64,000 nt of DNA from Megalonaias nervosa. Its lineage: Eukaryota; Mollusca; Bivalvia; Unionida; Unionidae. Positions 1 through 11,075 of this stretch are shown here, one piece after another. The notes beneath the pieces are model-generated. The model was not told where the DNA came from and did no database searches. It saw only the letters and a list, made by a program, of their open reading frames with translations. Where the stretch lies: the NCBI GenBank assembly GCA_016617855.1, contig JAECUM010011166.1:1-64000 (forward strand), in the 5' to 3' direction. Position 1 is the first letter of the stretch. Every line of letters starts with the position of its first letter. Position numbers and translations under genes: made by a program.

Positions 1-790
1 TAAACTTAGGAAATCTGCAAGAGGAGTAGTTTGACACATGAAATCCCAAAATCTTTATGCTTCATATGCAGGTCACCCTAAAATGTTGCAGGGGTAAAAT
101 CCCTGATACAGCCTTTCTCTGCATTCATTTTCTTTGTTTCGTGTTTTCTAAGTGAATGATATATTTTGCAGTAATTCTTTGAAGGTAAATCTAATTAATG
201 GCTAGTTATATGCACAAATTAAAAATATTAATAATATATTTCCTAATTTTCTTAGGCCTTATAGTTCTTTATCTGTTTTTCATGCATTCTTTAAATTCTT
301 TGGATGAACTACAATTTGATGTTTTGATAGGATGAATTTGTGTATTTCACTCATTCCTTACATATGCCTTTTAAAAGATGGTAAACCCAGATAGTAACCT
401 TTTGGTGTACTCTTGGATTTTGTCTTTTCAAGAATGCAGTACTGCCAATTTTTCATATTTTATTTTCAGCATCACTTGGTGCAACAAACTGCATGAATGT
501 TGTTAAATTATTAACTGACAGCTATCAAAACCTGTCAAAAGCTTTCTTTGCTACAACAATCTTTTCTGACATACTCAGTGGCCACGTATTGCTATCTTAC
601 ATTTGGTGTATCTAATCAGGATCAAATTGAATAGTTAATATGTCATAGGAAGAAAAATTGACCATATCCAGTCTTCAGCTGCAAGGACTACTCATGATGG
701 AAATGATAATCCCTTTAATCATATCTACCCAGCATCACATCAAACGGCCAGCAAGTCAGTTTCAATAAAGTAACAACCTGCTTTATGCAT

Positions 791-1012
791 ACCATATGTA
801 CTTGCTTATAAGTTGAGTCCAACTACAAACTGTGCAGACACAGCTCTGCTGTCGCATAATGAGCAGGCAGATCCGGGTCTGTGCAGTTTTGATAGGAGTA
901 ATCAGTAGAACAAACAACACAGACCCGGATCTACAGGCACATTATGCTATGGTATGTCAGGATCTTTTGTTGTTTGCAGTTGGGCTCAACTTATAAGCAA
1001 GTATAAATAGTA
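791..1012. mobile_element. Palindromic TA-MITE copy (family 1)
   Basis: Nearly full-length copy. It starts ACCATATGTACTTGCTTATAAG and ends with the inverse, TTATAAGCAAGTATAAATAG, followed by TA. Inside are two smaller palindromes built around AGATCC/GATCTG and GCATAATG. It is used here as a reference copy for the roughly 22 related copies in the window. No protein is encoded. Confidence 0.85.
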
Positions 1013-2299
1013 ACTGCGAGGTGTCAATTGCTGATGATATGCCACACGTTGAATAGCGTAAGCTTTGGGCACTGGTATATAGCTACCATTACTGATGATC
1101 ATACAGGTAGTTACAATCATTTCAAAATGTTTAATTAAATTAAGCACATAAGCACCTGTTCGCATTTGTGAAATACGAAAAGGGGCGTTTTGCAACCCCA
1201 AATAATGGGGCAATTTGTTGAGGGAAAAAACATGATGCATTATAAACAACAGCCTGGCATGAAAAAAAATGGCCTTGCAAAAGGAAAGGAAACACACAAT
1301 GTGATGCAATCCAAACTGTCCTGGGTGAAATGCTATACAAAGTGCAAAGTGGAAATGAAATGGTACAAAAATATCTATTTCAAACTGACACTCTCAACAA
1401 GTTGTGAGTTCAAATTAACCTAACTTCACAGTAAATGGAAAGAAGAAACAAATGTACTTACGGTATACTCTGATTTATGGATGTTATGTAGCTATTCATA
1501 AATTTCTTTTTTAAAAAATTCACTTCATCATACAACAGAAGACTGGGGGTGGGGGTGGGGGTATAATCAGGCTCCTGACAAGTCATTAGCCGAGTAGAAA
1601 CAAACATACTGTCAATCTTCATCAAGTACAACAAGTATTCCACTGCAATCCAAATTCCAAAAATACTGACAAAGACATTTTTTTTTATTTACTTTTTTTT
1701 CTTCCAATCTGATTCTACCTTACTCAGATCTTGGTTGTAAAGGTAAAGCCAAATTACTGGGGTAGATCTATTCTGTCGTCATCACTGCTGACTGCATGAA
1801 TTTTATGACCTCTTACTTCAATTTTTCAGGGCAATAAAACCAACATTTTCCAAAGGACAACAATGTTAAGGCACATTAACATTTCTCCATGAAATAATAA
1901 GGCTCAGATTTATAACCCACACTGGACGATAAAGTTGCAAAAAGAGAAAATTAAAGTGGCAAAACTATTCTATGATGTACCTAACGCCTAGTAACTGAGG
2001 TTAAATCTTTTGTGAAGTGAATACTTTTATAAAAATTGTGCAGGTGTCTCTGCTTATACAAGATTCACATTTATATTTATCTTTAACGAATGACATGTCA
2101 GGAACAAAGAAGAAAAATATCCTGAAAATCAATTTTCCAATGTTACGTGGGAAGAAAATCATCTAAATCAGTTTTGTATGTTTGGTTTAGTGAATATTAC
2201 AACACATCATATTTATATATTACATCCTTAATCGTGACAGACTCGTACAATCATGCCATGATATTGCACAAGATCAAAGCAGTAAAACTAAGGAACTTA

Positions 2300-2470
2300 T
2301 AAAAGCCCACAATGCTTTGGCTTGGTGTTTTATTGCACAGCAACACAATCAGATTATTGAGTACCAAGGTAATTGGAGTAAAGTGCCTTGCAAAAGACCC
2401 ATCATCGTAGTTGAGCCAGGTTAATACAATGGTCAGATTCAAACCTTCACCTTCTCGGTGCACTGATGAA
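2300..2470 (-). mobile_element. Degenerate tRNA-derived SINE, Deu-like domain
   Basis: Read on the minus strand, a B-box-like AGGTTTGAATC is followed by a segment whose complement on the plus strand reads TTGGAGTAAAGTGCCTTGC. This resembles the conserved Deu central domain of animal SINEs. The copy is old, with no clear target duplication seen. Family assignment is from motif resemblance only. Confidence 0.5.
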
Positions 2471-3600
2471 GAAAGGTTTCTAGTATGGGGATAAAATTTT
2501 ATCAAGCTTACAGAATGTATCAATGTATAATTTACATCCAACTGCAGAGCAGACCTACATCTGCCAATGCAAAATGTACTAAAAGATCAGGGTCTAAAAT
2601 GATTATTCATCTAATGATTTCTAATGAATAATGTACACCCTGATTTGCTGGTGCATTATGGGTAAATATGTTTGATATAATGATTTAAAATGTGGTTTAT
2701 GGCAACATCTTCTGTACCTTCTGGCAAACATATCAAAAAATTATCACACCCGCAAGATGATAAATAAATTTTTAAAAATGCATAAAACAAGCAAAGGTTT
2801 AAGTGTCTACCATGTACATAAAATCAGCAATCAATTTTAATAGCATTGGGGTAAAGGCAATGGTGTCACGAGATGTTTTTATAAATATGTGTTATCTTCA
2901 AAAAGTGGAAACAAAATCCATGAAATAAAACAGAAAGAAAGTATGTTTACATAGTATTTTATTTCCCTAATTTACAGTGTATATACTACTTTCATGCTAA
3001 AATTCGTTATAGTCATTCAATTTAAATAGTAGATATTCTTTCTTCTCTTCACTACTCCATATCTCTTTATGGTCATATTAAAGTCAAAATCCATTGTTTT
3101 TTTTTTTTACTGTACCAGTAATGTAGTAATTTCCTTCAGTAGGGAATGTACAGAAAATCCAGTGTAAGCTCAATCACCTTAAGTTATTACTGGCCATTTT
3201 ATCTTCAGGAGTAGTGAGTGCCGAGAGTCTGTGATTTTCTCTCAAGCAGAGATATTTTATTTCCTTTTATCTCAAGATAATTAATTTGTTTCAAATAATA
3301 TAATGAATATAATATGTATTTAACTTACAATATACCAGAACAAGATAATTTTTCCAGCTATTCAAGACCCGGAAAGCTTTCAAAAAATCACAGGTCCTGG
3401 CCAATGAAAATTAAATTAAAGGTCACTGATATAACTATGGTATACCGTGGTACATATATTATACTAAAAAGAAAGACTTCTAAGTGAAAAAAAGAAAACA
3501 AAGGAAGATTTCACACACAAGGCAAACAAGGAAGGCTTTATAGGCAAGACAAAAGAAAGTATAACTACGGTACTACATTTTGGATTTAATTTTGACAAAC

Positions 3601-3802
3601 CTGAGTCCACATCTGTTGCAAAGACTTGCAGAAGACTTGTGTCAATTTTAACATCCTCCCTGACTTCTTTACTGTAGGACTGAGGGTCAAACACTGGGGT
3701 GTTGTCATTGACATCCAGGATGTTCATGTACACTATCACTGTACTGGAAAGCAGAGGGTTACCGCCATCAATTGCACCAATCTTCAATGTGTATAGTTGA
3801 TT
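3601..3802 (-). CDS. Cadherin exon (third of three visible): EC repeat end and start of next
   Basis: This internal exon of a large cadherin is read from 3802 down to 3601 (202 nt). The acceptor is TTTTCAG at 3809-3803 and the donor is CAG|GTTTGT at 3601|3600. It enters in phase 0 and leaves in phase 1. The translation begins NQLYTLKIGAIDGGNP, which directly continues the LDFEE that ends the 12932-13275 exon. Seen motifs, numbered on the joined 247-residue fragment, are AIDGGNP (190-196), the calcium-binding inter-repeat linker DVNDNTPVF (210-218), VRED (227-230) and ATDVDS (242-247). Cadherin EC repeats bind calcium at these linker acids and mediate extracellular adhesion. The multi-exon arrangement suggests a Fat/Dachsous- or CDH23-like giant cadherin, but the subfamily cannot be fixed from this fragment. 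An open frame continues past both splice sites without cadherin character, which supports the chosen boundaries. A 46-bp tandem array starts about 58 bp upstream of the acceptor. Confidence 0.92.
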
Positions 3803-3859
3803 CTGAAAATAAATCGTGAAATAATGAATCAGGAGTTTCACTGAACAAAATCTTTTGAA

Positions 3860-4306
3860 TGCAAACTGCACTACAATGTATGGTAGTCCAACAAAATGTG
3901 TTGATTGCAAACTACACTGATGCATAGTCCAGTCCAACAAAATGCATTGATTGCAAACTGCACTACAATGTATGGTAGTCCAACAAAATGCATTGACTGC
4001 AAACTACACTACGATGTATGGTAGTCCAACAAAATGTGTTGACTGCAAATTACACTACAATGTATGGTAGTCAAAACAAATGTGTTGACTGCAAACTACA
4101 CTACAATGTATGGTAGTCCAACAAAATGTGTTGACGGCAAACTACACTACAATGTATGGTAGTCCAACAAAATGTGTTGACTGCAAACTACGCTATGATG
4201 TATGGTAGTCAAAACAAAATGTGTTGACTACAAACCACACTACAATGTATGGTAGTCCAAAAAAAGGTGTTGACTGCGAACTACACAGATGCATAGTACA
4301 GTCCAA
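3860..4306. repeat. 46-bp minisatellite, about 9.7 copies
   Basis: Units start at 3860, 3906, 3952 and 3998, so the period is exactly 46. A typical unit is TGCAAACTACACTACAATGT followed by ATGGTAGTCCAACAAAATGTGTTGAC (split here for length). Two units (3906 and the last) share a variant GATGCATAG core, so the array is a mix of at least two unit types. It lies in the intron just upstream of a cadherin acceptor. Confidence 0.93.
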
Positions 4307-4334
4307 TCTGCTACAGCAGTCACTTTTACATAGG

Positions 4335-4480
4335 AACCCATGGCAGCTTAGTTGGTAAAGCATCCTACTTATAATCAAAATGTCCCAAGTTCAATACCCA
4401 CTCTGGCATGCCCAAGTTGGTTGCCACAGTGTGTCTTCAGGAAAGGCAAATAACTCCCTTTTCAATGAAATGATATAGCC
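4335..4480 (+). mobile_element. Degenerate tRNA-derived SINE
   Basis: A tRNA-like head (GGCAGCTTAGTTGGTAAAGC as A box, AAGTTCAATACCC as B box) is followed by a Deu-like segment CAGTGTGTCTTCAGGAAAGGC. It is not a tRNA gene because the acceptor ends do not pair and the SINE body follows directly. Confidence 0.6.
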
Positions 4481-4565
4481 ATTGTGTTTTTAAAAAACCC
4501 CACAGAAAACAGAAAAAAAAAAGAAACAGAAAACAAAAAAAAGACTTCTACGTATCAGTCAGGAG

Positions 4566-4755
4566 CTGCAGTGGCTCAGAGGTTAGCGTGCTGGGCTCAC
4601 AACCAAAAGGGTGTGGGTTTAAACCCTACCATCAAACCAGGCTGGGTCAGCTACCATGGTGTGTCCTTCAGCAAGGCCCTTTACTCCATTTGCCTTGGCA
4701 CTTTAAAATAGCCTAACACTGATGCTGTGTAGTAAAACACCAAACCAATAACAAC
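4566..4755 (+). mobile_element. tRNA-derived SINE, Deu-like domain
   Basis: This is the better-preserved neighbour of the previous element. The A box is GTGGCTCAGAGGTTAGCGTG and the B box GTGGGTTTAAACCC. These are followed by GGTGTGTCCTTCAGCAAGGC CCTTTACTCC, the conserved central motif shared by about ten copies in the window, and a tail containing CCAATAACAAC. The (AAC)-type tail fits LINE-assisted retroposition. Confidence 0.65.
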
Positions 4756-5825
4756 AGTCATATGCATATAAATAATATAATAAATGCAATTTCAGCACTT
4801 GTGTGTATACAATTTCACTTTGAATTATCAGGAAAGCAATATTTATGCCAAGTTTAAGACATGTTGAAAATTTAAAAAAATCTATTTACAATCTTGAAAT
4901 TCAACTAATCCTCTACTGAAAAATCTGCATTAATTAAAATTCCAATAATCATACAACTATTTTTGGATGTGTTCATATCTCATGTAATATAATCATTATC
5001 ATATATATTTATTCATCTACAAACTGATTACATGGGAAAAAAATAATACTTCTCTCAAACTATGAACATGACCTGGTAATGAGATGGCAATGTGTATCAA
5101 ATAGGTGAACCTTTTCTTTAACATGCACTTATTTTGCAATACATAATTATTTGTATCAGACAATGAACCATTGTGCACACTGCACACAGCATTAAATAGA
5201 TGTCCTTTTTACATGCCTCATACTGGGTGTTGGTATTGGATTGAACTGCATTTGGTGTAATCAAGTTATTTATCATTGTTGAGCATTCCACATTAACTGA
5301 CAGGACAAAGGACATCCAAATAAGATGGCTGTCTTCCACTAAGACATTAAATTGTTTCATATATATTTGAGAGCATGGGTTACAGCAAAAAAATGCTTCA
5401 TCACAAAAAAGTGACAGTTGATCCAAAGGATAATAGCATCTTGTCAAATATTTAAAATTTCTTAATTGAAATCAGAAGGCAGTCTTCACAAAATAATGGC
5501 CTTTAAAAGGCACTGGGAGCATTTTCGCTCTAAAGTACATCATAAAATAATGGCCTTTGATGCAATGATAATTACAATCTTCCAAAACTAAAGTGGTTCC
5601 ATTAGATGTTGTCTGTAATTATTAAACATTTTTATTAATCTTAGGTATTTGCTGAGAAATGAAACAAATACAAGTATTTTAGTCTGTAGTTTGTCATAAA
5701 TTTATATTAGTTTAACTAGAAAGCACAGAACAAAGGAAAAATAAATTTGAGATGAATCACTCACTGATCACACCTGTACATGCAGGATATGACTGTTGTA
5801 TAAATTAGCTTTATATATTTTAACT

Positions 5826-7375
5826 AGGATACAGCCTGCATTATATACCATAACATGGATACATCTAGATTCTACATTATGTACTTTAACATGGGTATAT
5901 ACTGGCCCTGCATTACATACTTCAACATGGATACATCTAGACCCTATATTATATACCTAAACATGGATATATATAGGCCCTATATTACATACCTCAACAT
6001 GGATACATCTAGACCCTATATTATATACTTTAACATAGATATATCTTGGTCCTGCATTATATACTTTAATATGGATACAACCTGATACAGCATTATAGAC
6101 CATAACATGGATTCATGTAGACCCTACATTATATATTTTAACATGGATATATCTAGACCATTCATTATATACTTTAACATGGATACATCTAGACCCTATA
6201 TTAAAACTTTAACATGGAAACATCAGGACCCTATATTATGTACTATAACATGGATATATTCTGGTCCTGCATCATATACTTTAACATGGATACATCTAGA
6301 CCCTATATTATATACTTTAACATAGATATATCTTGGTCCTGCATTATATACTTTAATATGGATACAACCTGATACAGCATTATAGACCATAACATGGATT
6401 CATGTAGACCCTACATTATATATTTTAACATGGATATATCTAGACCATTCATTATATACTTTAACATGGATACATCTAGACCCTATATTAAAACTTTAAC
6501 ATGGAAACATCAGGACCCTATATTATGTACTATAACATGGATATATTCTGGTCCTGCATCATATACTTTAACATGGATACATCTAGACCCTATATTATAT
6601 ACTTTAACATAGATATATCTTGGTCCTGCATTATATACTTTAATATGGATACAACCTGATACAGCATTATAGACCATAACATGGATTCATGTAGACCCTA
6701 CATTATATATTTTAACATGGATATATCTAGACCATTCATTATATACTTTAACATGGATACATCTAGACCCTATATTAAAACTTTAACATGGAAACATCAG
6801 GACCCTATATTATGTACTATAACATGGATATATTCTGGTCCTGCATCATATACTTTAACATGGATACATCTAGACCCTATATTATATACTTTAACATGGA
6901 TACATCCTGGCCTTGCATTATATATACTTTAGCATGGATACATCCTGCCCCTACATTATATATACCTTAACATGGATATATCCTGCCCTGCATTATATAT
7001 ACTTCAATATGGATACATCCTGCCCCTGTATTATATGTACTTTAACATGGATACATCCTGCCCCTGCATTATATATACTTTAACATGGATACACCTTAGT
7101 CCTGCATTATATATACATTAATATGGATACATCCTGCTTCTGTATTGTATATACTTTAACATGGATATATCTTTGTCCTGCATTATATACTTTAACATGG
7201 ACACAACCTGGCACTGTATAATAAACTTTAACTGGGATACATTCTGGCCCTGTATCATATACTTTAACTATAATAATCCTGGTCATGTGTTATATACTTT
7301 AACTTGGCTAGATTCTGGCCCTGTATTATATATTTAAAGCAGGATATATTCTAGCCCTATATTCTTTAAACATTT
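5826..7375. repeat. 36-bp minisatellite, 1.5 kb
   Basis: The repeat unit is about 36 bp, typically CATGGATACATCTAGACCCT then ATATTATATACTTTAA. Because 36 is a multiple of three, the plus strand reads as a 12-residue peptide repeat (MDTSRPYIIYFN-like), interrupted by stops. The ends (from about 6890 onward and before 6000) are more divergent than the centre. Open frames here are a by-product of the period and I do not call a gene. Confidence 0.95.
6008..6890. repeat. 287-bp higher-order repeat, about 3 copies
   Basis: Within the 36-bp array, blocks beginning at 6107, 6394 and 6681 (each GATTCATGTAGACC) are apparently identical over their shared length and spaced exactly 287 bp. Each block is eight variant 36-bp monomers minus one base. 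The flanking half-block at 6008-6106 matches 6295-6393. Identical blocks within a divergent array imply a recent segmental tandem amplification (inference). Confidence 0.93.
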
Positions 7376-7524
7376 TGAGCAACAATTCCACAATGATGGA
7401 AATTTTGCAATCAGGTCCTGATAATCTCAAACCATCCTAGGCTGGAAACTCGTGAACAAATCCAATGTTAAAGTTAAAATCATAACTCATTCAGAATTTT
7501 CATAACATGGGTCCCAACAATCCA

Positions 7525-7722
7525 CAGCTAAATTTAAATGACATAGCCAAGCAGATGATTATCTTTCCCTCCTTGACAGCTAAATTTCAATGACACAGTC
7601 AAGCATCTGATTATCTCCCCCAACTTGACGGCAAAATTTCAATGTCATAGCCAAGCATCTGATTATCTCCCCCTCCTTGATGGCAAAATTTAAATGACAC
7701 AGCCAAGCATCTGATTATCTGA
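7525..7722. repeat. 52-bp tandem repeat, about 4 copies
   Basis: Units such as ACAGCTAAATTTCAATGACA followed by CAGTCAAGCATCTGATTATCTCCC repeat about four times with a few substitutions. The array directly follows the 36-bp minisatellite. Confidence 0.85.
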
Positions 7723-7746
7723 TTTTTGGGGTTTACAGCTTAAGCT

Positions 7747-7885
7747 TCTTTTTCCAGAAAGTTTGGAAAATAAACAGGGCAAGGTGATCATCCCAATTAA
7801 GAAAGTTTTGGAGAAAATACTGGGCAAGGTGTGCAACCCAATTAAACAAAGTTTGGAAAATACACAGGGCAAGGTGAGTAACCCA
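7747..7885. repeat. Short tandem repeat (about 45-48 bp), 3 copies
   Basis: GTTTGGAAAATAAACAGGGC, AAGGTG and CCCAATTAA recur three times with small indels. The resulting open frames on both strands are artefacts of the repeat. Confidence 0.8.
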
Positions 7886-8426
7886 ATACAAGGAAATTCT
7901 CATCTGCTTGAATTTTGTCTTTTAATTTCTGTCCACTGTACTGCACTACCATCTTTTTGTATAGATGCTTAGGTTATTGTCACAAACCTATATTAATCTG
8001 TCCAAGTAACACATAAAGATGTAGACCTGTCTGACACACCTGGCTTATGGAATTTTCAGTTTTGCATCTTACTCTCATGTGATTGTAGTCTTTGTCCATT
8101 TTCTACTGGTGTTTTATATAATAATTCCCTCTCTTGATGAAGAAATTAATTTTGTGTGTTTCTGCTAATAGTTCATTAATAAAATGGTAAATTAAGCATT
8201 TCTCCAAGTTTCTTCCTTCTGAGATTGTGTCTCTATTGCTACTGATGCAGTCTTGAAAACACATTACACTATTATAGGCCAATCAGTAATTTTGAACTTA
8301 AACTCAGAAGACAAATTACCGTCCATACTCCCTTATAAGGGCCCAACTGCAAACTGCACAGACCCATATCTGCCATTGCATAATGTGCCAGTAGATCTGA
8401 GTTTGTGCATTTTTTAGGAGTAAACA

Positions 8427-9386
8427 CTCATCACTGAAGCACTCTTTGCAGATGACTGTGCCCTCATGGCCCATGAAGAGATTCACCTACAGACAATTGT
8501 GGACAAGTTCTCTAAAGCCACCAATCTGTTCAGACTCACAATTAGCCTAGGAAAGACAGAAGTCCTCTTCCAGCCTGCCCCAAACACTGTCCCTTCACAA
8601 CCCTGCATCACCATCGGCGACACGCAGCTGAAGAATGTGGACAGCTTCAAATACCTAGGCAGCACAATATCCAATGATGGCTCCCTGGACAAAGAGATCA
8701 CTGTGAGGATCCAAAAAGCCAGCCAAGCACTCGGACGACTTCAAACCAAGGTCTTGCAGCACAAGGATATACACTTGTCAACAAAGTTGAAGGTGTACAA
8801 TGCAGTTGTCCTGACGTCTCTCTTGTATGGTTGTGAAACGTGGACTGTATACCGAAGGCACATCAGTCGGTTGGAACACTTCCACCAGCGCTCCCTGAGA
8901 GTCATCATGAGGATCAAGTGGCAGGACCGAATCCCCAATCAGGAAGTCCTTGATAGAGCAAACACAACAAGCATCGAAGCCAAACTGATCCAGGCCCAGC
9001 TTCGTTGGACCGGCCATGTCATCCGCATGGATCAAAATAGAATCCCAAAGCAACTGTTCTTTGGCAAGCTAGTCCAAGGCAACCGAAACCAAGGCCGCCC
9101 TCACAAGAGGTACAAAGACAACCTCACGACGCACATCAAATGGGCAGACCTTCAACCCCATCAGCTCGAGCTCGCTGCCTCAGACAGAAGTCACTGGCGA
9201 GCCCTGACCAGAAAAGCCAGTTCCACCTTCGAGGCTGACCGCCGCCAGCGTCTTGCTGCAGCCTGTGAGAGACGTCACAGAGCTGTGTCTCAGCCACCCC
9301 CAAGTACTGGTGTCCCATGCCCCACCTGCAACCACCTGTGTTCATTGGAATTTGGACTCAGGAACCACATACGCATCATTCGTTGA
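8427..9386 (+). pseudogene. C-terminal part of a LINE reverse transcriptase
   Basis: The fragment has 319 residues with no start of its own and is a truncated copy. The catalytic box appears as FADD at residues 7-10 (8445-8456), preceded only by LITEAL, so the upstream fingers/palm and any endonuclease are missing. Downstream boxes typical of non-LTR reverse transcriptases follow: LGKTEVL, FKYLGSTIS and LLYGCETW. A basic region (RNQGRPHKRYKDNL) comes next, then a C-terminal zinc-finger-like CPTC...GLRNHIR. In related invertebrate elements this ends H-x3-H; here the second position appears to be Ile, so the finger may be damaged. The reading frame has no stops or frameshifts, pointing to a young copy. 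The clade (RTE-, CR1- or Jockey-like) cannot be settled by eye. It cannot be active, as most of the protein is absent. Confidence 0.9.
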
Positions 9387-9434
9387 TGAGACTGCACAAC
9401 ATGTCTTCCTCGGCCCCCGAGAGACTACCAAGAG
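8427..9434 (+). mobile_element. 5'-truncated non-LTR retrotransposon (LINE)
   Basis: This 1008-bp insert is bounded by the perfect direct repeat TTAGGAGTAAACA (8414-8426 and 9435-9447), the target-site duplication. It is clearly richer in GC than its surroundings. The reading frame is open from the first inserted base to a stop at 9384-9386, and a 48-bp 3' UTR ending ACTACCAAGAG follows, with no poly(A). A 5' truncation with an intact 3' end is the usual result of target-primed reverse transcription. It lies opposite in orientation to the cadherin gene. Confidence 0.92.
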
Positions 9435-9616
9435 TTAGGAGTAAACAGTAGAACAACACGGAATCTAATCTGTAGGTGCATTATGCTACAGCAGATCAGG
9501 ATCTTTGTTGTTTGCAGTTTGACAACTTACATGCAAGCATATACTGTAACAAATGCTGAACATTGCAAATACCAAATTCATTGTTTTCACCAATCTGAAT
9601 CATCTAAAAAAAATCT

Positions 9617-9831
9617 ACCATATATACTCACTTATAAGTCGAGTAAAACTGCAAACAACAAAGATCCAGATCTGTCATAGCATAATGTGCCTGCAAATCA
9701 GGGTCTATGTTTTTTGTTCTACTGATTACTCCTAATAAACTGCACAAACCCAGAACTGTCGACACACTGAGATGGCAGATCTGAGTCTGTGCAGTTTGCA
9801 GCTAGACTCAACTAAGTGAGTATAGATGGTA
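9617..9831. mobile_element. Family-1 TA-MITE, full length
   Basis: It begins ACCATATATACTCACTTATAAG and ends GTGAGTATAGATGG, and is flanked by TA on both sides. It lies 69 bp from the interrupted copy at 8318-9548. The central palindromes are inverted in order relative to the copy at 791 (the AAAGATCC half comes first), showing that either orientation is found. Confidence 0.88.
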
Positions 9832-10069
9832 ATCACCTCCATTGTTGATTTTGGTGACTGGTAGCTGCAATATAGTTGTTCGAGTTCGATTTATAATCTC
9901 CTAATTACCTATACTCATATAATGGAAATGTACCAAATAAAAATGTTGGAAGTTTTGTTTTTATTAATTTTAAACATGATGACAAAAATGTATGTCTGAA
10001 AATGAAGGGGTCACAGGACCAAAAACTGCATGAAACTAACAATCCTGCACTCAAAATTATTTAGCCACA

Positions 10070-10195
10070 AGGCAAATGAACACATGGATGCACCATGGTA
10101 GCTTACATGGGTTGATCTGATGATAGGATCTGAACCTGCATTCTTTTTATCATGAATCTGAGATGTTATTCACTCGGCCGCTGAAGCTCTTGTTG
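10070..10195 (-). mobile_element. Degenerate tRNA-derived SINE
   Basis: On the minus strand an A-box-like GAGCTTCAGCGGCCGAGTG and a B-box-like GCAGGTTCAGATCC are spaced as in a tRNA, followed by a decayed body. No target duplication was found. Confidence 0.5.
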
Positions 10196-10855
10196 GCTTT
10201 TAACTTGAGCTTGAGTCTGAACAGACAAGCTTTTACAAAGTCTAACTTGAAACACAAGATAATTTCAAACCTGAATCTTTACTACAGTGCCTATCAAGGA
10301 TACTCAAGGGAACACAAGGTCTTCTGTAGATAGGTGTCCTTTATATATAGTACATGTGTATATTTAAATTTAGGAAAAGAGCATCACTGGTGTCCTCTAC
10401 AAGCAGGAATCCTAAATATGAAGGTGTGATCACTACAAACAGTGCAAGATATTCAAGGGATCACAAAAAATGTGTCCTCCATTGGCACTTCTTTCATGCA
10501 GAGAACTCTGGTAAACATGATCATAAATAGAGGAGGCAAGACCATTCAGTGTTGTCCTTAATACAGGTGTCTGTTAGAAAAGGTTTTTCACTTTATGTTG
10601 ACAAGCCTATAAAATCATACCTTGGTGGAATAGCTGCTTTAACCTGTTATTTTTAACATGTAAATTTCTTCAAAATTCTTTAAGTGCACCCTACATCCAA
10701 TATCCCATTTTGCTTATTCCTGTGGTCAGAATGGATGTGTTCTCATCTGGGGCCATTATTATGATGGAGAGGGTTTTTGCTGGAGGTCACATGCGTGTCC
10801 AGTTTTTTCCATATCAGTTATAACCCTTGTCAGAATAATAGATCCGTTTTTTCAT

Positions 10856-11075
10856 ACCGTATATACTTGTATGAAAGTTGCATCTAACTGCAAACAACAC
10901 AGATCCTGATCTTCCATCACACAATGCCCCACTAGATCAGGGTCTATGTTGTTTTTTCTACTAATAACCCTTAATAAACTGTATAGCGTCAGTTCTGTCA
11001 GTGCATCATGTGACAGAAGAACCGGGTCTGTGCATTTTGCAGGCAGATTTGACTTTTAAATGAATGTATTTGGTA
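10856..11075. mobile_element. Family-1 TA-MITE, diverged
   Basis: The left end ACCGTATATACTTGTATGAAAG and right end TGAATGTATTTGGTA are recognisable but mutated. The internal GATCAGGGTCTATGTTGTTT and the ACCGGGTCTGTGCA hairpin halves are retained. Confidence 0.8.

Larger units (their letters stand above)
1..3600. other. Intronic DNA downstream of cadherin exon at 3601-3802
   Basis: The cadherin exon ending at 3601 has a GTTTGT donor, so the DNA toward coordinate 1 is intron of the minus-strand gene, and it runs off the window. It holds one palindromic MITE (791-1012), a degenerate SINE (about 2300-2470), a short G-rich run near 1544-1561, and otherwise AT-rich sequence in which I see no exon-like open frame. 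Small open frames here have no recognisable protein content. Confidence 0.6.
8318..9548. mobile_element. Family-1 TA-MITE split by a LINE insertion
   Basis: The left half (8318-8426) begins ACCGTCCATACTCCCTTATAAG and runs to the element's centre TTAGGAGTAAACA. The right half (9435-9548) restarts with the same 13 bases and ends CAAGCATATACTGTA. Removing 8427-9447 leaves an ordinary copy of about 210 bp, colinear with the other copies in the window. Confidence 0.9.

Noticed and set aside
5855..6970. Repeated open frames reading MDTSRPYIIYFN-like peptides
   Set aside because: They arise because the 36-bp minisatellite period is a multiple of three. Codon content follows the DNA repeat, there is no splice or domain context, and stops interrupt every block.
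8483..9345. Minus-strand open frames opposite the LINE
   Set aside because: They are antisense shadows of the GC-rich reverse transcriptase frame. The plus-strand frame has recognisable motifs.
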